Assembly (NCBI RefSeq): GCF_002135205.1
Contig: NZ_NEFZ01000006.1
Span: forward strand, 124,001-188,000
Direction: 5' to 3'
From: Acinetobacter sp. ANC 4204
GTDB lineage: Bacteria > Pseudomonadota > Gammaproteobacteria > Pseudomonadales > Moraxellaceae
Length of the DNA stretch: 64,000 nucleotides
Made by a program: the position numbers and the translations under genes. Below, in pieces: positions 19,541-28,575 of this stretch (its first letter is position 1; the number at the start of each line of letters is the position of its first letter). The notes beneath the pieces were generated by a model, which saw nothing but the letters and a program-made list of their open reading frames with translations, did no database searches and was not told the origin of the DNA.

Positions 19541-20761
19541 GTGTCTACATCAGTATTAGTAATTAACTGCGGATCTTCATCAATCAAATATGCACTCGTT
19601 TCTGAACGTCGTGAAGATCGTATTTTTGGTTTAGCTGAGAACTTAGGTTCTGCTGAAGCTCGTATCAAAGGCATTACAGCGGGTGGTCAACCCCTTGAAT
19701 TGTCGATTCCACACGCCGATCATGAAAAAGCATTGGAAACGATCTTAGAACGTCTTTCACACTATAACCCTCAAGCCATTGGTCACCGCGTCGTACATGG
19801 CGGTACATTGACCAAAGCTGAGCTTTTAACAGAAGAAATTGTAGAACGCATTCGTGCAGCGACACCACTTGCACCACTCCACAACCCAGCTCACTTGGTT
19901 GGGATTGACGCAACTATGCGTTTATTTCCAGAACTACCTCAAGTGGCTGTGTTTGACACGGCTTTCCATCAAACCATGCCTGCGCATGCATACCGCTATG
20001 CTGTACCAAAGTTCTTATATACTGAGCACAATGTACGTCGCTATGGTTTCCACGGTACGAGCCATGCTTATGTGTCTGAACGCGGTTCAGAACTGGCAGG
20101 TAGCTTTAAACAAGGAGGCTGGTTAACAGCACACTTGGGTAATGGTAGTTCTACTTGTGCAATTTGGAATGGGCAAAGTGTTGATACCTCAATGGGCTTA
20201 ACGCCACTTGAAGGTGTCGTGATGGGCACCCGTAGCGGTGATGTCGATCCAAGCTTACATAGTTTCCTTGCCAACAACTTAGGTTGGGATATTTATAAAA
20301 TTGATAAAATGCTGAATAGCCAATCAGGCTTACTCGGTTTGTCTGATCTTTCAAATGACATGCGTACGTTGATCGAAGCCTCTGAACAAGGTGATGAAGA
20401 TGCAACTTTAGCCATTGAAGTGTTCTGCTATCGCCTTGCAAAATCTTTAGCTGCACTGAGCTGTGGTTTACCACGACTGGATGGTCTATTCTTCACTGGC
20501 GGTATTGGTGAAAACTCTGCATATATTCGCGAGAAAACGATTGCTTACCTCCCACACTTTGGTTTCAACTTTAGCAAAGAAGCCAATGACAATCTAAAGC
20601 GTGGTACTGAAGGTCGTATTGATGCAGGCACAGGTCCACAGATCTGGGTTGTACCAACCGATGAAGAAGGCCGTATTGCGAAAGAGACTGAGCATGTTGT
20701 AGCCAATGAGGTGATTCAAACTGCTGCAAAAAAGTCTGAAGACAATGTAGCGATCGCTTAA
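19541..20761 (+). CDS. ackA: Acetate kinase
   Basis: The 406-residue enzyme interconverts acetyl phosphate and acetate with ATP. Signatures are [11 protein letters not shown] at the N-terminus, [39 protein letters not shown] and FTGGIGENS. The start codon is GTG (19541), preceded only by a weak TCGG site. It lies 40 bases upstream of pta, forming the usual overflow/acetate assimilation pair. A noncoding leader of about 500 bases precedes it. Confidence 0.97.
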   Translation: MSTSVLVINCGSSSIKYALVSERREDRIFGLAENLGSAEARIKGITAGGQPLELSIPHADHEKALETILERLSHYNPQAIGHRVVHGGTLTKAELLTEEIVERIRAATPLAPLHNPAHLVGIDATMRLFPELPQVAVFDTAFHQTMPAHAYRYAVPKFLYTEHNVRRYGFHGTSHAYVSERGSELAGSFKQGGWLTAHLGNGSSTCAIWNGQSVDTSMGLTPLEGVVMGTRSGDVDPSLHSFLANNLGWDIYKIDKMLNSQSGLLGLSDLSNDMRTLIEASEQGDEDATLAIEVFCYRLAKSLAALSCGLPRLDGLFFTGGIGENSAYIREKTIAYLPHFGFNFSKEANDNLKRGTEGRIDAGTGPQIWVVPTDEEGRIAKETEHVVANEVIQTAAKKSEDNVAIA

Positions 20762-20801
20762 GCGGTCGTTACATTCGTTCAAGTCTGTTTTAATTTCTTG
20801 T

Positions 20802-22958
20802 ATGACGAATAAATATATGAAAACAATTTTACTTGTGCCGACTGGGGAAGGTGTAGGCTTAACATCAGCCTGCCTAGGTTTGGTTTATGCACTGGAATGC
20901 CAAGGTGTTAAAGCTGGCTTTTTAAAACCATTCTCTCAAGAACTCACGGCGGGCGCAGACCGTACAACGGCGCTCTACCACCATGTGTCTAAAAACGAAA
21001 CTGTTGAACCCATTAATTATCACACTATTTTGCAGCAACTTAGCGCAGGTGAAAATGATGAGTTACTTGAAGATGCAGTTCGCCTACACCGCACCATTGC
21101 ACGTAAGCATGACCTGATTATCGTTGAAGGTTTAGTCCCAAACAACCGTGATTCTTTTGCGTCTGAACTAAACGCGCAACTTGCCCAAGCGCTCGATGCT
21201 AAAGTGATCATCGTCAGCAATGCAGACATTAATAAACCAAGTGCGACGGCTGAGAAAGTTGATAGGCAACTCCGTTATTTTGGTGGTGCAAGTTCAGAGC
21301 GAACCGCAGGTGTGTTATTAATGCGTACCAAGGGTTTACCTGATGACTCGGCACATATTCCTGTGACGATTGACCCAAGTCTCCGTTTAGTTAGCGATAC
21401 CAATAAGTTCATTATTGAACTCCAAAAGACCCATCCAAAACTCGGTTCAGACAAACTGCCAGTAATTGGTCTAGTTCCGTTTAGTAATACGCTTAGCGTA
21501 CCGCGTATGTCGGACTTAGCTACGCATATTCAGGCAGAATGGATCAATCAAGGCGATGCAACACAACGTCGTGTATTACATAGCAGTTTAATTGCATCGA
21601 ATATTGAGCACGAACTTCATAAGTTTGTCGCAGGTGAGCTCATCATTAGTGCATCAGATCGTATTGATGTGCTATTAGCTTCAAGCTTAGCCAGCAGTAA
21701 CGGTATACCATTAGCAGGGCTCGTACTGACCGAGCACCATACACCAAACGAGCAAGTGCTCGCGTTCTGCCAAACAGCGATTAAACAAGGCTTGCCGATT
21801 TTACATACATCACTCAGCACGTTTGACACCGCGCAGAGTTTAGCCAATCTCAGCAACGAAATTCCGGTCGATGATACTGAGCGTGCAGAACAAGTTACCC
21901 GTTTTGTATCAAGCCATATCAATGAGGCATGGCTCACTGAGATGTTGAACGGATCGTACCAACCACGCCTTTCCCCTTCAGCTTTCCGCCATGAATTGGT
22001 TCAAAAATCAATTGCTGCGAAGAAACGTATTGTTCTACCCGAAGGTGATGAACCACGTACAGTTCAAGCTGCTGCCATTTGCCAATCTCGTGGTATTGCC
22101 CACTGTATCTTATTGGCGAAACCTGAAGCCGTGGTTGAAGTGGCGAAAGCACGTGGTATTGAACTTCCACATGACTTAGAAATTATTGACCCAGATCTGA
22201 TTCGTGAAAACTATGTTGAAAAAATGGTGGACCTACGAAACGGCAAACTGAATGAGCTACAAGCACGCGAACAACTGCAAGACACGGTCGTTCTCGGCAC
22301 CATGATGCTAGCACTCAATCAAGTTGACGGCTTAGTTTCAGGTGCAATACACACCACTGCAAATACCGTACGTCCAGCATTTCAGCTCATTAAAACCGCG
22401 CCTGAGTATTCATTGGTCTCTTCCGTGTTCTTTATGCTGTTACCTGATGAAGTCTATGTCTATGGTGACTGTGCCATTAACCCAGATCCAAACGCAGAAC
22501 AACTCGCTGAAATTGCGATTCAATCGGCTGACTCAGCAAAAGCTTTCGGTTTAGACCCACGTATTGCAATGATCTCATACTCAACGGGTACCTCTGGTGC
22601 TGGTGCTGAAGTAGAGAAAGTCGCTGAGGCAACACGTATAGCGAAAGAACGTCGTCCTGATCTGTTGATTGATGGGCCGCTTCAGTACGATGCAGCATCG
22701 GTTGAAAGTGTCGGACGCTCGAAAGCACCTGATTCTAAAGTTGCAGGTCGTGCAAATGTATTTATTTTCCCTGACTTAAACACAGGAAATACAACCTATA
22801 AAGCTGTACAACGCTCTGCAAATGTTGTGAGTGTGGGCCCAATGTTGCAAGGTTTGAATAAACCAGTAAATGATTTGTCTCGTGGCGCTTTGGTGGATGA
22901 CATCGTGTTTACGATTGCACTCACTGCAATTCAAGCGGAACAGCAAGCAACCGCTTAA
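20802..22958 (+). CDS. pta: Phosphate acetyltransferase (long form)
   Basis: The 718-residue enzyme converts acetyl-CoA plus phosphate to acetyl phosphate. The N-terminal third is a P-loop BioD-like domain (TILLVPTGEGVGLT), the middle a DRTGG-type domain, and the last about 320 residues the catalytic phosphotransacetylase domain (VLPEGDEPRT, SGAIHTTANTVRPA, SYSTGTSGAG, GPLQYDAA). A second ATG at 20817 (MKTILLVPT) could be the true start; neither start has a clear ribosome site, consistent with coupling to ackA. A terminator follows. Confidence 0.96.
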   Translation: MTNKYMKTILLVPTGEGVGLTSACLGLVYALECQGVKAGFLKPFSQELTAGADRTTALYHHVSKNETVEPINYHTILQQLSAGENDELLEDAVRLHRTIARKHDLIIVEGLVPNNRDSFASELNAQLAQALDAKVIIVSNADINKPSATAEKVDRQLRYFGGASSERTAGVLLMRTKGLPDDSAHIPVTIDPSLRLVSDTNKFIIELQKTHPKLGSDKLPVIGLVPFSNTLSVPRMSDLATHIQAEWINQGDATQRRVLHSSLIASNIEHELHKFVAGELIISASDRIDVLLASSLASSNGIPLAGLVLTEHHTPNEQVLAFCQTAIKQGLPILHTSLSTFDTAQSLANLSNEIPVDDTERAEQVTRFVSSHINEAWLTEMLNGSYQPRLSPSAFRHELVQKSIAAKKRIVLPEGDEPRTVQAAAICQSRGIAHCILLAKPEAVVEVAKARGIELPHDLEIIDPDLIRENYVEKMVDLRNGKLNELQAREQLQDTVVLGTMMLALNQVDGLVSGAIHTTANTVRPAFQLIKTAPEYSLVSSVFFMLLPDEVYVYGDCAINPDPNAEQLAEIAIQSADSAKAFGLDPRIAMISYSTGTSGAGAEVEKVAEATRIAKERRPDLLIDGPLQYDAASVESVGRSKAPDSKVAGRANVFIFPDLNTGNTTYKAVQRSANVVSVGPMLQGLNKPVNDLSRGALVDDIVFTIALTAIQAEQQATA

Positions 22959-22976
22959 ATCGAGTTGATGTGATCC

Positions 22977-23010
22977 AAACCATCCAGCTAAACAGTTGGG
23001 TGGTTTTTTT
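22977..23010 (+). terminator. Intrinsic terminator of ackA-pta
   Basis: AAACCATCCA pairs with TGGGTGGTTT (one G-U pair) around a 10-base loop and is followed by T-runs. Confidence 0.82.
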
Positions 23011-23163
23011 ATTTTATAGCGCATAACAATATGAAGCCAAAGCTTAACTGCTTTATATTTATGGGCATAATCAAAACACAGAAAAATGGTAAGGCTTTAC
23101 TTTTCAGATACTTAAACAATATACTCAAGCCATATAATTAAATTCTAAATCATTGGTCTCATA

Positions 23164-24177
23164 ATGAATAAAAAATGGCTTCCAATTCTACTGACAGCAA
23201 CATTTTCTCTGACAGCATGCAGTGAGTCTAATCAACAGCAACAAATATCATCAGACTCAACACCAACACATAAAAACTTAAGTACAGCCAATCCAACGGA
23301 TATTAAAACTGATCTTGATGCATTGGATCAGATTGCGAATAAAAACTCTCAAGCTATTTTGAGTGCACAAGACGCACTTAAAGAAGCTCGTCAAAATAAA
23401 CAAGTCGATGCCCTACCTGCTCTACTTGAGCAACTGAAAACCCACTCACTTGAGTTTAACGCTGCACTAGATGCAACACACTTCAAAAGCCATGAGGTTG
23501 CTGCGCTCAGTGAAAAATTTAAGCAAGTCCATCTTCTGGGAGTTGAGCTCGCACAAGAAAATACTAAAAATCCACCACAGATGGATCGCATCACTGGATT
23601 AGAAGCGCAAATCAGCGTGATACAACAAAGTTCTGTCAGTGAAATGAGAGCCTTACAACACATGATTTACCCTCAACTGAATTCAGGGGCATTAAACAAC
23701 ACGCGACAACAGGTAAAATCAGACCCTGAGCTCAATGTTACAGCTCATACTCCACCCCATAGCACCTCACATCTGAGTCAAGATAATGCCGCAGACATCA
23801 AACATGACCTCATTGCACTCAGAGCACAATCAAGAGCAACCAAACAAGAAGCTGAAAGCTCAATGATGGAGATAAAACATGCCTTGGAAACGCATGATAT
23901 GAATGCGTTGACAACTGCAATTGAAAAATCAAACAAACGCATTCAAAGTCTGAATCAAAATTACGATGCTGTGTCTCTAAAAAGCGCTGAAGTCACAGCC
24001 GCTCGTGAAAAGTTGAAAGAAGAAAATAATCTTCAAATTGAAATGGGTAATATCATCCTATCGGACTCACCAGATCGACAGAGGTTTGCTGAGTTGAGTA
24101 ATAAACATGACAATTCTCAAAAAATGGTTGAGATTGAGATGGAAGCGCTTCGGATTAAAGCTAATACAGCATCATGA
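23164..24177 (+). CDS. Lipoprotein with a duplicated helical domain
   Basis: The 337-residue product has a signal peptide with lipobox LTAC (Cys19). The mature part is almost all predicted helix and contains two similar units. The first starts at DIKTDLDALDQIA (about residue 47) and the second at DIKHDLIALRAQS (about residue 210). Each continues with a helical E/Q-rich stretch, a KSHEVAALSEKFKQ or KSAEVTAAREKLKE segment, and an end like SVSEMRALQ or MVEIEMEALR. A Ser/Thr/His/Pro-rich linker lies between. No family is recognised. It stands alone, upstream of a NUDIX gene. Confidence 0.82.
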   Translation: MNKKWLPILLTATFSLTACSESNQQQQISSDSTPTHKNLSTANPTDIKTDLDALDQIANKNSQAILSAQDALKEARQNKQVDALPALLEQLKTHSLEFNAALDATHFKSHEVAALSEKFKQVHLLGVELAQENTKNPPQMDRITGLEAQISVIQQSSVSEMRALQHMIYPQLNSGALNNTRQQVKSDPELNVTAHTPPHSTSHLSQDNAADIKHDLIALRAQSRATKQEAESSMMEIKHALETHDMNALTTAIEKSNKRIQSLNQNYDAVSLKSAEVTAAREKLKEENNLQIEMGNIILSDSPDRQRFAELSNKHDNSQKMVEIEMEALRIKANTAS

Positions 24178-24332
24178 TGAATGCATGTGTATTTGGTGAA
24201 TGCTATTTTTAGTCGAAAAACGCCCTAATAGCTTTTGATAACTAGATGCTCCAATATAGCCCGCGACCATATCCATGACCCTATCTACCTTTTAAGTAGT
24301 GTACCGACTTGCCTCTTGGATAAAATTCAAAA

Positions 24333-24749
24333 ATGACATTAATCGAAAAAGTCGTCCCAGTTATATTTCGAAATATCAATCAAAAAACAGAAATATTAGT
24401 GTTTAAGCATCCAATTGCGGGTATTCAAATCGTAAAAGGTACAGTTGAAGTGAATGAAGAGTTGGAAACAGCGGCTCTGCGGGAGCTTTACGAAGAGTCT
24501 GGTATTTTATCTGCACATATTCACTCATATTTAGGTTTACATCATCCATCTGAGCAAGGCCCGAACTGGCATGTATTTATCTGCCATAGCACAGAAGCTT
24601 TAAAAGAGCATTGGACACATTTTTGCAATGATGACGGTGGATTAGAATTTAATTTCTTTTGGCACCCTCTGTTTGAGTCACCAAGCGCTGAATGGCATCC
24701 ATTATTCCAAGAGTTACTAACGTTTATTAAATCAAAAATTGAACCCTAA
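24333..24749 (+). CDS. NUDIX hydrolase
   Basis: The 138-residue product has a perfect Nudix box at residues 36-58: G-x5-E-x7-REL-x-EE-x-G-I. Such enzymes cleave nucleoside diphosphates linked to another moiety using Mg2+ bound by the REUxEE glutamates. The protein is short and single-domain, so the substrate cannot be inferred. A 155-base gap precedes it, and no clear terminator lies between it and the convergent DinB-type gene. Confidence 0.9.
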   Translation: MTLIEKVVPVIFRNINQKTEILVFKHPIAGIQIVKGTVEVNEELETAALRELYEESGILSAHIHSYLGLHHPSEQGPNWHVFICHSTEALKEHWTHFCNDDGGLEFNFFWHPLFESPSAEWHPLFQELLTFIKSKIEP

Positions 24750-24844
24750 TTTGGAAAAGATTTTATATTCGTTAGAACTAAAATAGTGTTTATTAACAAA
24801 GACTTTATGTCTATTTTTTAACGGTGATAACTATTCTGTTTAAT

Positions 24845-25348
24845 TTACTGACGGTCTTCGATCAACATATACACCATATCAATCTCTGGACATGGATAGC
24901 CCATTGAAGTTAAAGCTGCTGTGACTTGCCCCCGATGATGCGTTGCATGGTTAAACACATGCAATAATGTAGCAGCATAGGGTAGGCTCATTTCTAGTCC
25001 AGCCGATGTTTTGTAGTGTAAATCATGTCCAAATTTTTCCACATCAACATGTTTTAAAAAGTCTATCCAATGGTGAGCTCTGCTTTCTAACTCAAACATG
25101 AGTTTATCTTTATCCCTCTCTACGATGGTATTTAACTTCAGTAGAGGCGATGGTTTCGATGAAAACCGAGGAAACCATAGATAATGCTCCCCCACAAGCA
25201 AATGATTCAACGTTCCAGAAATAGTTTTGAAGAACAGTCCGCATTCAGCATTAAAATCTTCATCAGAGACATTTTTTAAAGCTTGGTTTAATTTTTGAGT
25301 AGACCATACGTTGTAACGAGCGAATAATTCAAACGTTTTTAAATCCAT
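24845..25348 (-). CDS. DinB-like metal-binding helical bundle protein
   Basis: The 167-residue product matches the DinB/YfiT-type four-helix bundle. Candidate metal ligands are His49 in TLNHLLVGEHYLW and the two histidines of HVFNHATHHRGQ near residues 130-140, the usual three-histidine pattern. Family members include thiol-dependent transferases; the reaction here is unknown. No signal peptide. It is followed on the minus strand by nothing close. Confidence 0.87.
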   Translation of the reverse strand: MDLKTFELFARYNVWSTQKLNQALKNVSDEDFNAECGLFFKTISGTLNHLLVGEHYLWFPRFSSKPSPLLKLNTIVERDKDKLMFELESRAHHWIDFLKHVDVEKFGHDLHYKTSAGLEMSLPYAATLLHVFNHATHHRGQVTAALTSMGYPCPEIDMVYMLIEDRQ

Positions 25349-25457
25349 TTATAAAGCCATACATGAAGTTCTCTAAAATGAGCATAATACACAGGATGAA
25401 AAACACCTAAGCCTTTCATTTATAGTGCAGAATATCTTTTAATTTTCTCATACACTC

Positions 25458-26363
25458 TCAGCTTCGCTTCAACATTTGACTCAGCCTCAAATTGGGTGCC
25501 TTGATAAAGAAAATTGCATTACCACATAAAATCAAAATCACCCCAATGACCGCATTTATATGCCATTGATACCCTTCCCAAAGGGTCGAAATCACCAAAG
25601 CCACCAACGGAAATAACAAGGTACTATAAGCTGCCTTGCCTGCCCCAATCCTTCCGACCAAATAGAAATAAGCAGTAAAGCCAATCACTGAACCAAAAAC
25701 AGCCAAATACAATAAAGCACTCACTGCACTAAATTCCATAGCGGGGAAAAACTCGTCGTGTTTAAATCCAGCAATCAACGCCATCAGAAGTGAACCATAT
25801 AGCATGCCATAAGCATTGGTCGTGAAAATATCCAGACCGTGTTTTTGATGACGCGCACTGATCATATTGCCCAGTGAAAAACCATAAGTGCCCAACACAC
25901 AAAGACCAATCCCTATCAGCGTATGGTTGTTTAAGGTACTTCCCACCACATCATGCCAAAACAAGGCAATAATCCCCAATCCACCCAGTAAAGCCGCAGG
26001 GTAAAAACGTGTAGAAACCTGTTGTCCAAAGAATAGTTTGGCATTGAGGGTATTAAAAATGACCGCCATCGAAAAAATAACGGCCTCCAAACCGCTACTA
26101 ATATATTGCACCGCATAGTAAAAACAGACAAAGTTAAAACCAAAAATACAGCACGCTTGTAACATACAAAACAGATGATCTTTTACAGCCAATTTTTGCA
26201 GTTTTCGGCACAACACAACAAAAGCAAAGAGCACCAGAGCTGAAATAAAGAAACGCCAAAACACTGCCACATTGGTCGATATTCCACTTTGTTGTTGCAG
26301 ACTTATCGCAATCCATGTTGTTCCCCAAACCACGACCACCAAAGCATATAACAGCGCATTCAT
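25458..26363 (-). CDS. EamA/DMT-family membrane transporter
   Basis: The 301-residue product is an integral membrane protein with about ten predicted helices arranged as two EamA repeats, as in RhaT/YdcZ-type drug and metabolite exporters. The start is MNALLYALVVVVWGTTW, which has the WG(T)TW motif near the first helix that is typical of the family. It is divergently arranged with the AraC-type regulator at 26541, which suggests local regulation. The substrate cannot be read from the sequence. Confidence 0.9.
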   Translation of the reverse strand: MNALLYALVVVVWGTTWIAISLQQQSGISTNVAVFWRFFISALVLFAFVVLCRKLQKLAVKDHLFCMLQACCIFGFNFVCFYYAVQYISSGLEAVIFSMAVIFNTLNAKLFFGQQVSTRFYPAALLGGLGIIALFWHDVVGSTLNNHTLIGIGLCVLGTYGFSLGNMISARHQKHGLDIFTTNAYGMLYGSLLMALIAGFKHDEFFPAMEFSAVSALLYLAVFGSVIGFTAYFYLVGRIGAGKAAYSTLLFPLVALVISTLWEGYQWHINAVIGVILILCGNAIFFIKAPNLRLSQMLKRS

Positions 26364-26540
26364 ACTCTTTCAATCCAACTTAAACCACTCACACTATTGT
26401 GCTTGGTTTAGCTGTTCCATTGCTTGCACCTTCTTGTGGTCACTATCATGAACTTGTGGTTTTTTTACTGGTTTTCGGATATAGATGACAAAATGAAATC
26501 AAAGTCCTACACTCATTCTTCCATTCGGCACTGCGTATAG

Positions 26541-27404
26541 ATGATGAAATATCAGATTCTAGATCAATTACAACAACATAAAGCCCAACTCCTCGACTCG
26601 GTCGAGTTAGGTTCAGGCATGCAGTTGGCCATGTGGCAAAACAACCAAGACCGCGTCAGTGTTTGCAGTAACCACCATACCCTTAGCATGTACATTCAAG
26701 GGGGATATCACAGTTATCAAAAGACAGCTCAAGGCTGGCATAATGGCGGTGGGCCAGATCATATGTGCTTGATGCCACAAGATTTTGAGTCAACTTGGGA
26801 TTTGCGTGACCCCCTGACTTTTGTGCATCTGTACTATACTGAGCAACATCTACAACGCGTCGCCGAACAGGTGTGGGATCGTGAGCCAAGCCAAATCATT
26901 TTAAATCCACAAAGTTTCGTGGCCGACCCACAGATTGCTATGATCTACCGACACTTTTTACTCAATGGGGCTTGGCAGAACAGGGAAAATCATTTGCAGA
27001 TGAGTACTGCCACGACACTTCTGCTCAATCATTTGATTAAAAATTATAGCCATACCGAGTGGCAAGCCCCTGAAGTCAAAGGCGGGCTGTCTCCATATAG
27101 CCTGAAACAATTATTAGAATGGATTGATCAACATATTCAGCAAAGCTTGACTCTGTCAGATTTGGCCGAGCAAACGCAGCTCAGTGAATATCATTTTGCC
27201 CATATGTTTAAGCAATCCATGCAAATGCCACCACACCAATATGTGATGCAACGTCGACTGGAACTGGCACACCAAGCTCTACAGCAGACGACTGCCAATA
27301 TGACGGAGATTTCGGAACAGTATGGATTTAGCTCCAGCAGCCATTTTAGTCATCGCTTTAAAAAGCACTTTGGCTACTCTCCATCCCAAATGCGGAAAAG
27401 TTAG
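26541..27404 (+). CDS. AraC family transcriptional regulator
   Basis: The 287-residue product has an N-terminal sensor domain and a C-terminal double helix-turn-helix from about residue 190 (LSDLAEQTQLSEYHFAHMFKQ and EISEQYGFSSSSHFSHRFKKHFGYSP). The C-terminal motif GYSPSQMRK closes as in AraC/XylS proteins. It reads divergently from the EamA transporter with a gap of 177 bases, so that transporter is the likely target. The inducer is unknown. The first two codons are both ATG. Confidence 0.92.
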   Translation: MMKYQILDQLQQHKAQLLDSVELGSGMQLAMWQNNQDRVSVCSNHHTLSMYIQGGYHSYQKTAQGWHNGGGPDHMCLMPQDFESTWDLRDPLTFVHLYYTEQHLQRVAEQVWDREPSQIILNPQSFVADPQIAMIYRHFLLNGAWQNRENHLQMSTATTLLLNHLIKNYSHTEWQAPEVKGGLSPYSLKQLLEWIDQHIQQSLTLSDLAEQTQLSEYHFAHMFKQSMQMPPHQYVMQRRLELAHQALQQTTANMTEISEQYGFSSSSHFSHRFKKHFGYSPSQMRKS

Positions 27405-27435
27405 AAAAATTAGATCGGATAAACTCACATTCAGC

Positions 27436-27792
27436 TTATTTATCTAACATCAAAATAAAGCTCATCATTAGACTCGACATTAAAAAACCGAAAAATGCAC
27501 TCATCAAATAAGCTTTCCGACGCTCTTGAGCAGATTGGCTCAGGACTTGATGGCGCATTTCCATATGTTGCTTTTCTTCAAAAATCGTCATCTCGACATC
27601 GTTTTTAGGCGGAGCTTTTTTCAAAAGCAAAGGCAACATTGCAAGCATCATGCAGTAAAAATTAAATTTAAATATATCTTCGACAATGACATTGCCTGCA
27701 TGCTTTTGAGCCATTAAATAAAACAGGAAAATAGACCACAAGAAAAAGCATCCGATAAATAGCAAGGCTGAAGTCGAGGAATAATATTTCAT
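27436..27792 (-). CDS. Small hypothetical membrane protein
   Basis: From the ATG at 27792 the product has 118 residues. A longer frame to 27840 exists but would add residues from repeat-like DNA, so the shorter start is preferred, although neither has a clear ribosome site. Three hydrophobic segments are visible: near residues 8-29, 40-58 and 95-115, with a charged middle segment (DVEMTIFEEKQHMEMRHQ). No family recognised. It is downstream of the octanucleotide array on the same strand, which begins about 60 bases before its start. Confidence 0.65.
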   Translation of the reverse strand: MKYYSSTSALLFIGCFFLWSIFLFYLMAQKHAGNVIVEDIFKFNFYCMMLAMLPLLLKKAPPKNDVEMTIFEEKQHMEMRHQVLSQSAQERRKAYLMSAFFGFLMSSLMMSFILMLDK

Positions 27793-27806
27793 TGTATTTG
27801 TTTTAA

Positions 27807-27814
27807 GATTTGAA
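27807..27814. repeat. Solitary copy of the octamer repeat unit
   Basis: A single GATTTGAA unit lies 42 bases left of the main array, within the palindrome-like CTTAAGATT...AATCTTAAG neighbourhood. It could be a seed or a remnant of the array. Confidence 0.5.
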
Positions 27815-27856
27815 ATCTGGAATCTTAAGGCGTTAAACAATCTTTAGCTAGTTGAA

Positions 27857-28130
27857 GATTTAAAGATTTAAAGATTTGAAGATTTGAAGATTTGAAGATT
27901 TGAAGATTTGAAGATTTGAAGATTTGAAGATTTGAAGATTTGAAGATTTGAAGATTTGAAGATTTGAAGATTTGAAGATTTGAAGATTTGAAGATTTGAA
28001 GATTTGAAGATTTGAAGATTTGAAGATTTGAAGATTTGAAGATTTGAAGATTTGAAGATTTGAAGATTTGAAGATTTGAAGATTTGAAGATTTGAAGATT
28101 TGAAGATTTGAAGATTTGAAGATTTGAAGA
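27857..28130. repeat. Octanucleotide tandem repeat, 32 perfect GATTTGAA units
   Basis: Two GATTTAAA units (27857-27872) are followed by 32 identical GATTTGAA units from 27873 to 28128 and a 2-base partial. No mismatch is seen across 256 bases. Read on the minus strand every frame is open because the TTCAAATC unit has no stop codon in any register; on the plus strand TGA occurs in each frame. It lies between the 28-codon gene at 28160 and the membrane-protein gene at 27436. Confidence 0.98.
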
Positions 28131-28143
28131 GAGCTTAAAACAA

Positions 28144-28179
28144 AAAAAGAAGATAAAACTTAAGCCTGATCTTCTTTTT
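28144..28179 (-). terminator. AT-rich hairpin overlapping the 3' end of the 28-codon gene
   Basis: AAAAAGAAGAT pairs with ATCTTCTTTTT; on the minus strand the stem overlaps the last codons of the small gene and ends in seven T. Stem is weak because only two pairs are G-C. Confidence 0.55.
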
Positions 28180-28246
28180 GACCGTACATCCAAGTCGCTG
28201 CGATATATACACAAAAGCCCGCAGCCATCACTAAACCTGTCAACAT
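28160..28246 (-). CDS. 28-residue single-helix membrane peptide
   Basis: A short frame starts at ATG 28246 and ends with TAA at 28160. The peptide begins MLTGLVMAAGFCVYIAATWMY and ends GQKEDQA: one hydrophobic helix and a charged tail, the layout of small membrane subunits such as CydX- or KdpF-type peptides, although it matches none I recognise. A good ribosome site, AGGA, lies 8 bases before the ATG. Its reading frame differs from a spurious frame that runs into the octamer array. The call rests on frame, start signal and composition only. Confidence 0.55.
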   Translation of the reverse strand: MLTGLVMAAGFCVYIAATWMYGQKEDQA

Positions 28247-28300
28247 GTTCGATGTCCTGTAGTTTGATAAGTGCATTATGCGAAAGTTTTATGACAAATT

Positions 28301-28318
28301 TATGACAATATTGTCATA
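28301..28318. promoter_or_regulatory. Perfect 18-base palindrome, candidate operator
   Basis: TATGACAATATTGTCATA is its own reverse complement. Its half-site TGACAA recurs at 28293 and, inverted, at 28423, so three sites span the gap between the divergent small gene and fumA. The regulator is unknown. Confidence 0.5.
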
Positions 28319-28507
28319 TTTTAAATGTTAGTATTTTTTCAATATATTCAAAATCTTAATATAAAAATTATACCTATTGATTCACTTTTAGCATGAAATA
28401 TTTCATTCAACTTAGGCAATTTTGTCATATTTACAACCTTATATGACCTCACTTTCTCGTCAATTTTGTTCAACTATTAAACTTTCGCCCAAAGGCTGCG
28501 TAAAACA

Positions 28508-28536
28508 TCCACAACCTCGACATTTTGTCTTATAAT
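28508..28536 (+). promoter_or_regulatory. Candidate sigma-70 promoter of fumA
   Basis: TATAAT at 28531-28536 is a perfect -10. At 17 bases upstream, TCCACA (28508-28513) matches TTGACA at four of six positions. It lies 39 bases before the fumA ATG. Confidence 0.55.
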
Positions 28537-28575
28537 TTAGCCCGCTAGCTATCAGCCCGCTCAAGAGATATTTGT

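Larger units (their letters stand above)
28247..28575. other. 329-base region between the small peptide gene and fumA
   Basis: The region contains the palindrome at 28301, separate TGACAA half-sites at 28293 and (inverted, TTGTCA) 28423, and a fumA promoter candidate. It is AT-rich and no further gene was seen. Confidence 0.6.

Noticed and set aside
27825..28214. 129-codon minus-strand frame spanning the octamer array
   Set aside because: The repeat unit has no stop codon on that strand, so the frame is open by construction; its peptide is a mere eight-residue repetition and its start overlaps the better-supported 28-codon gene.
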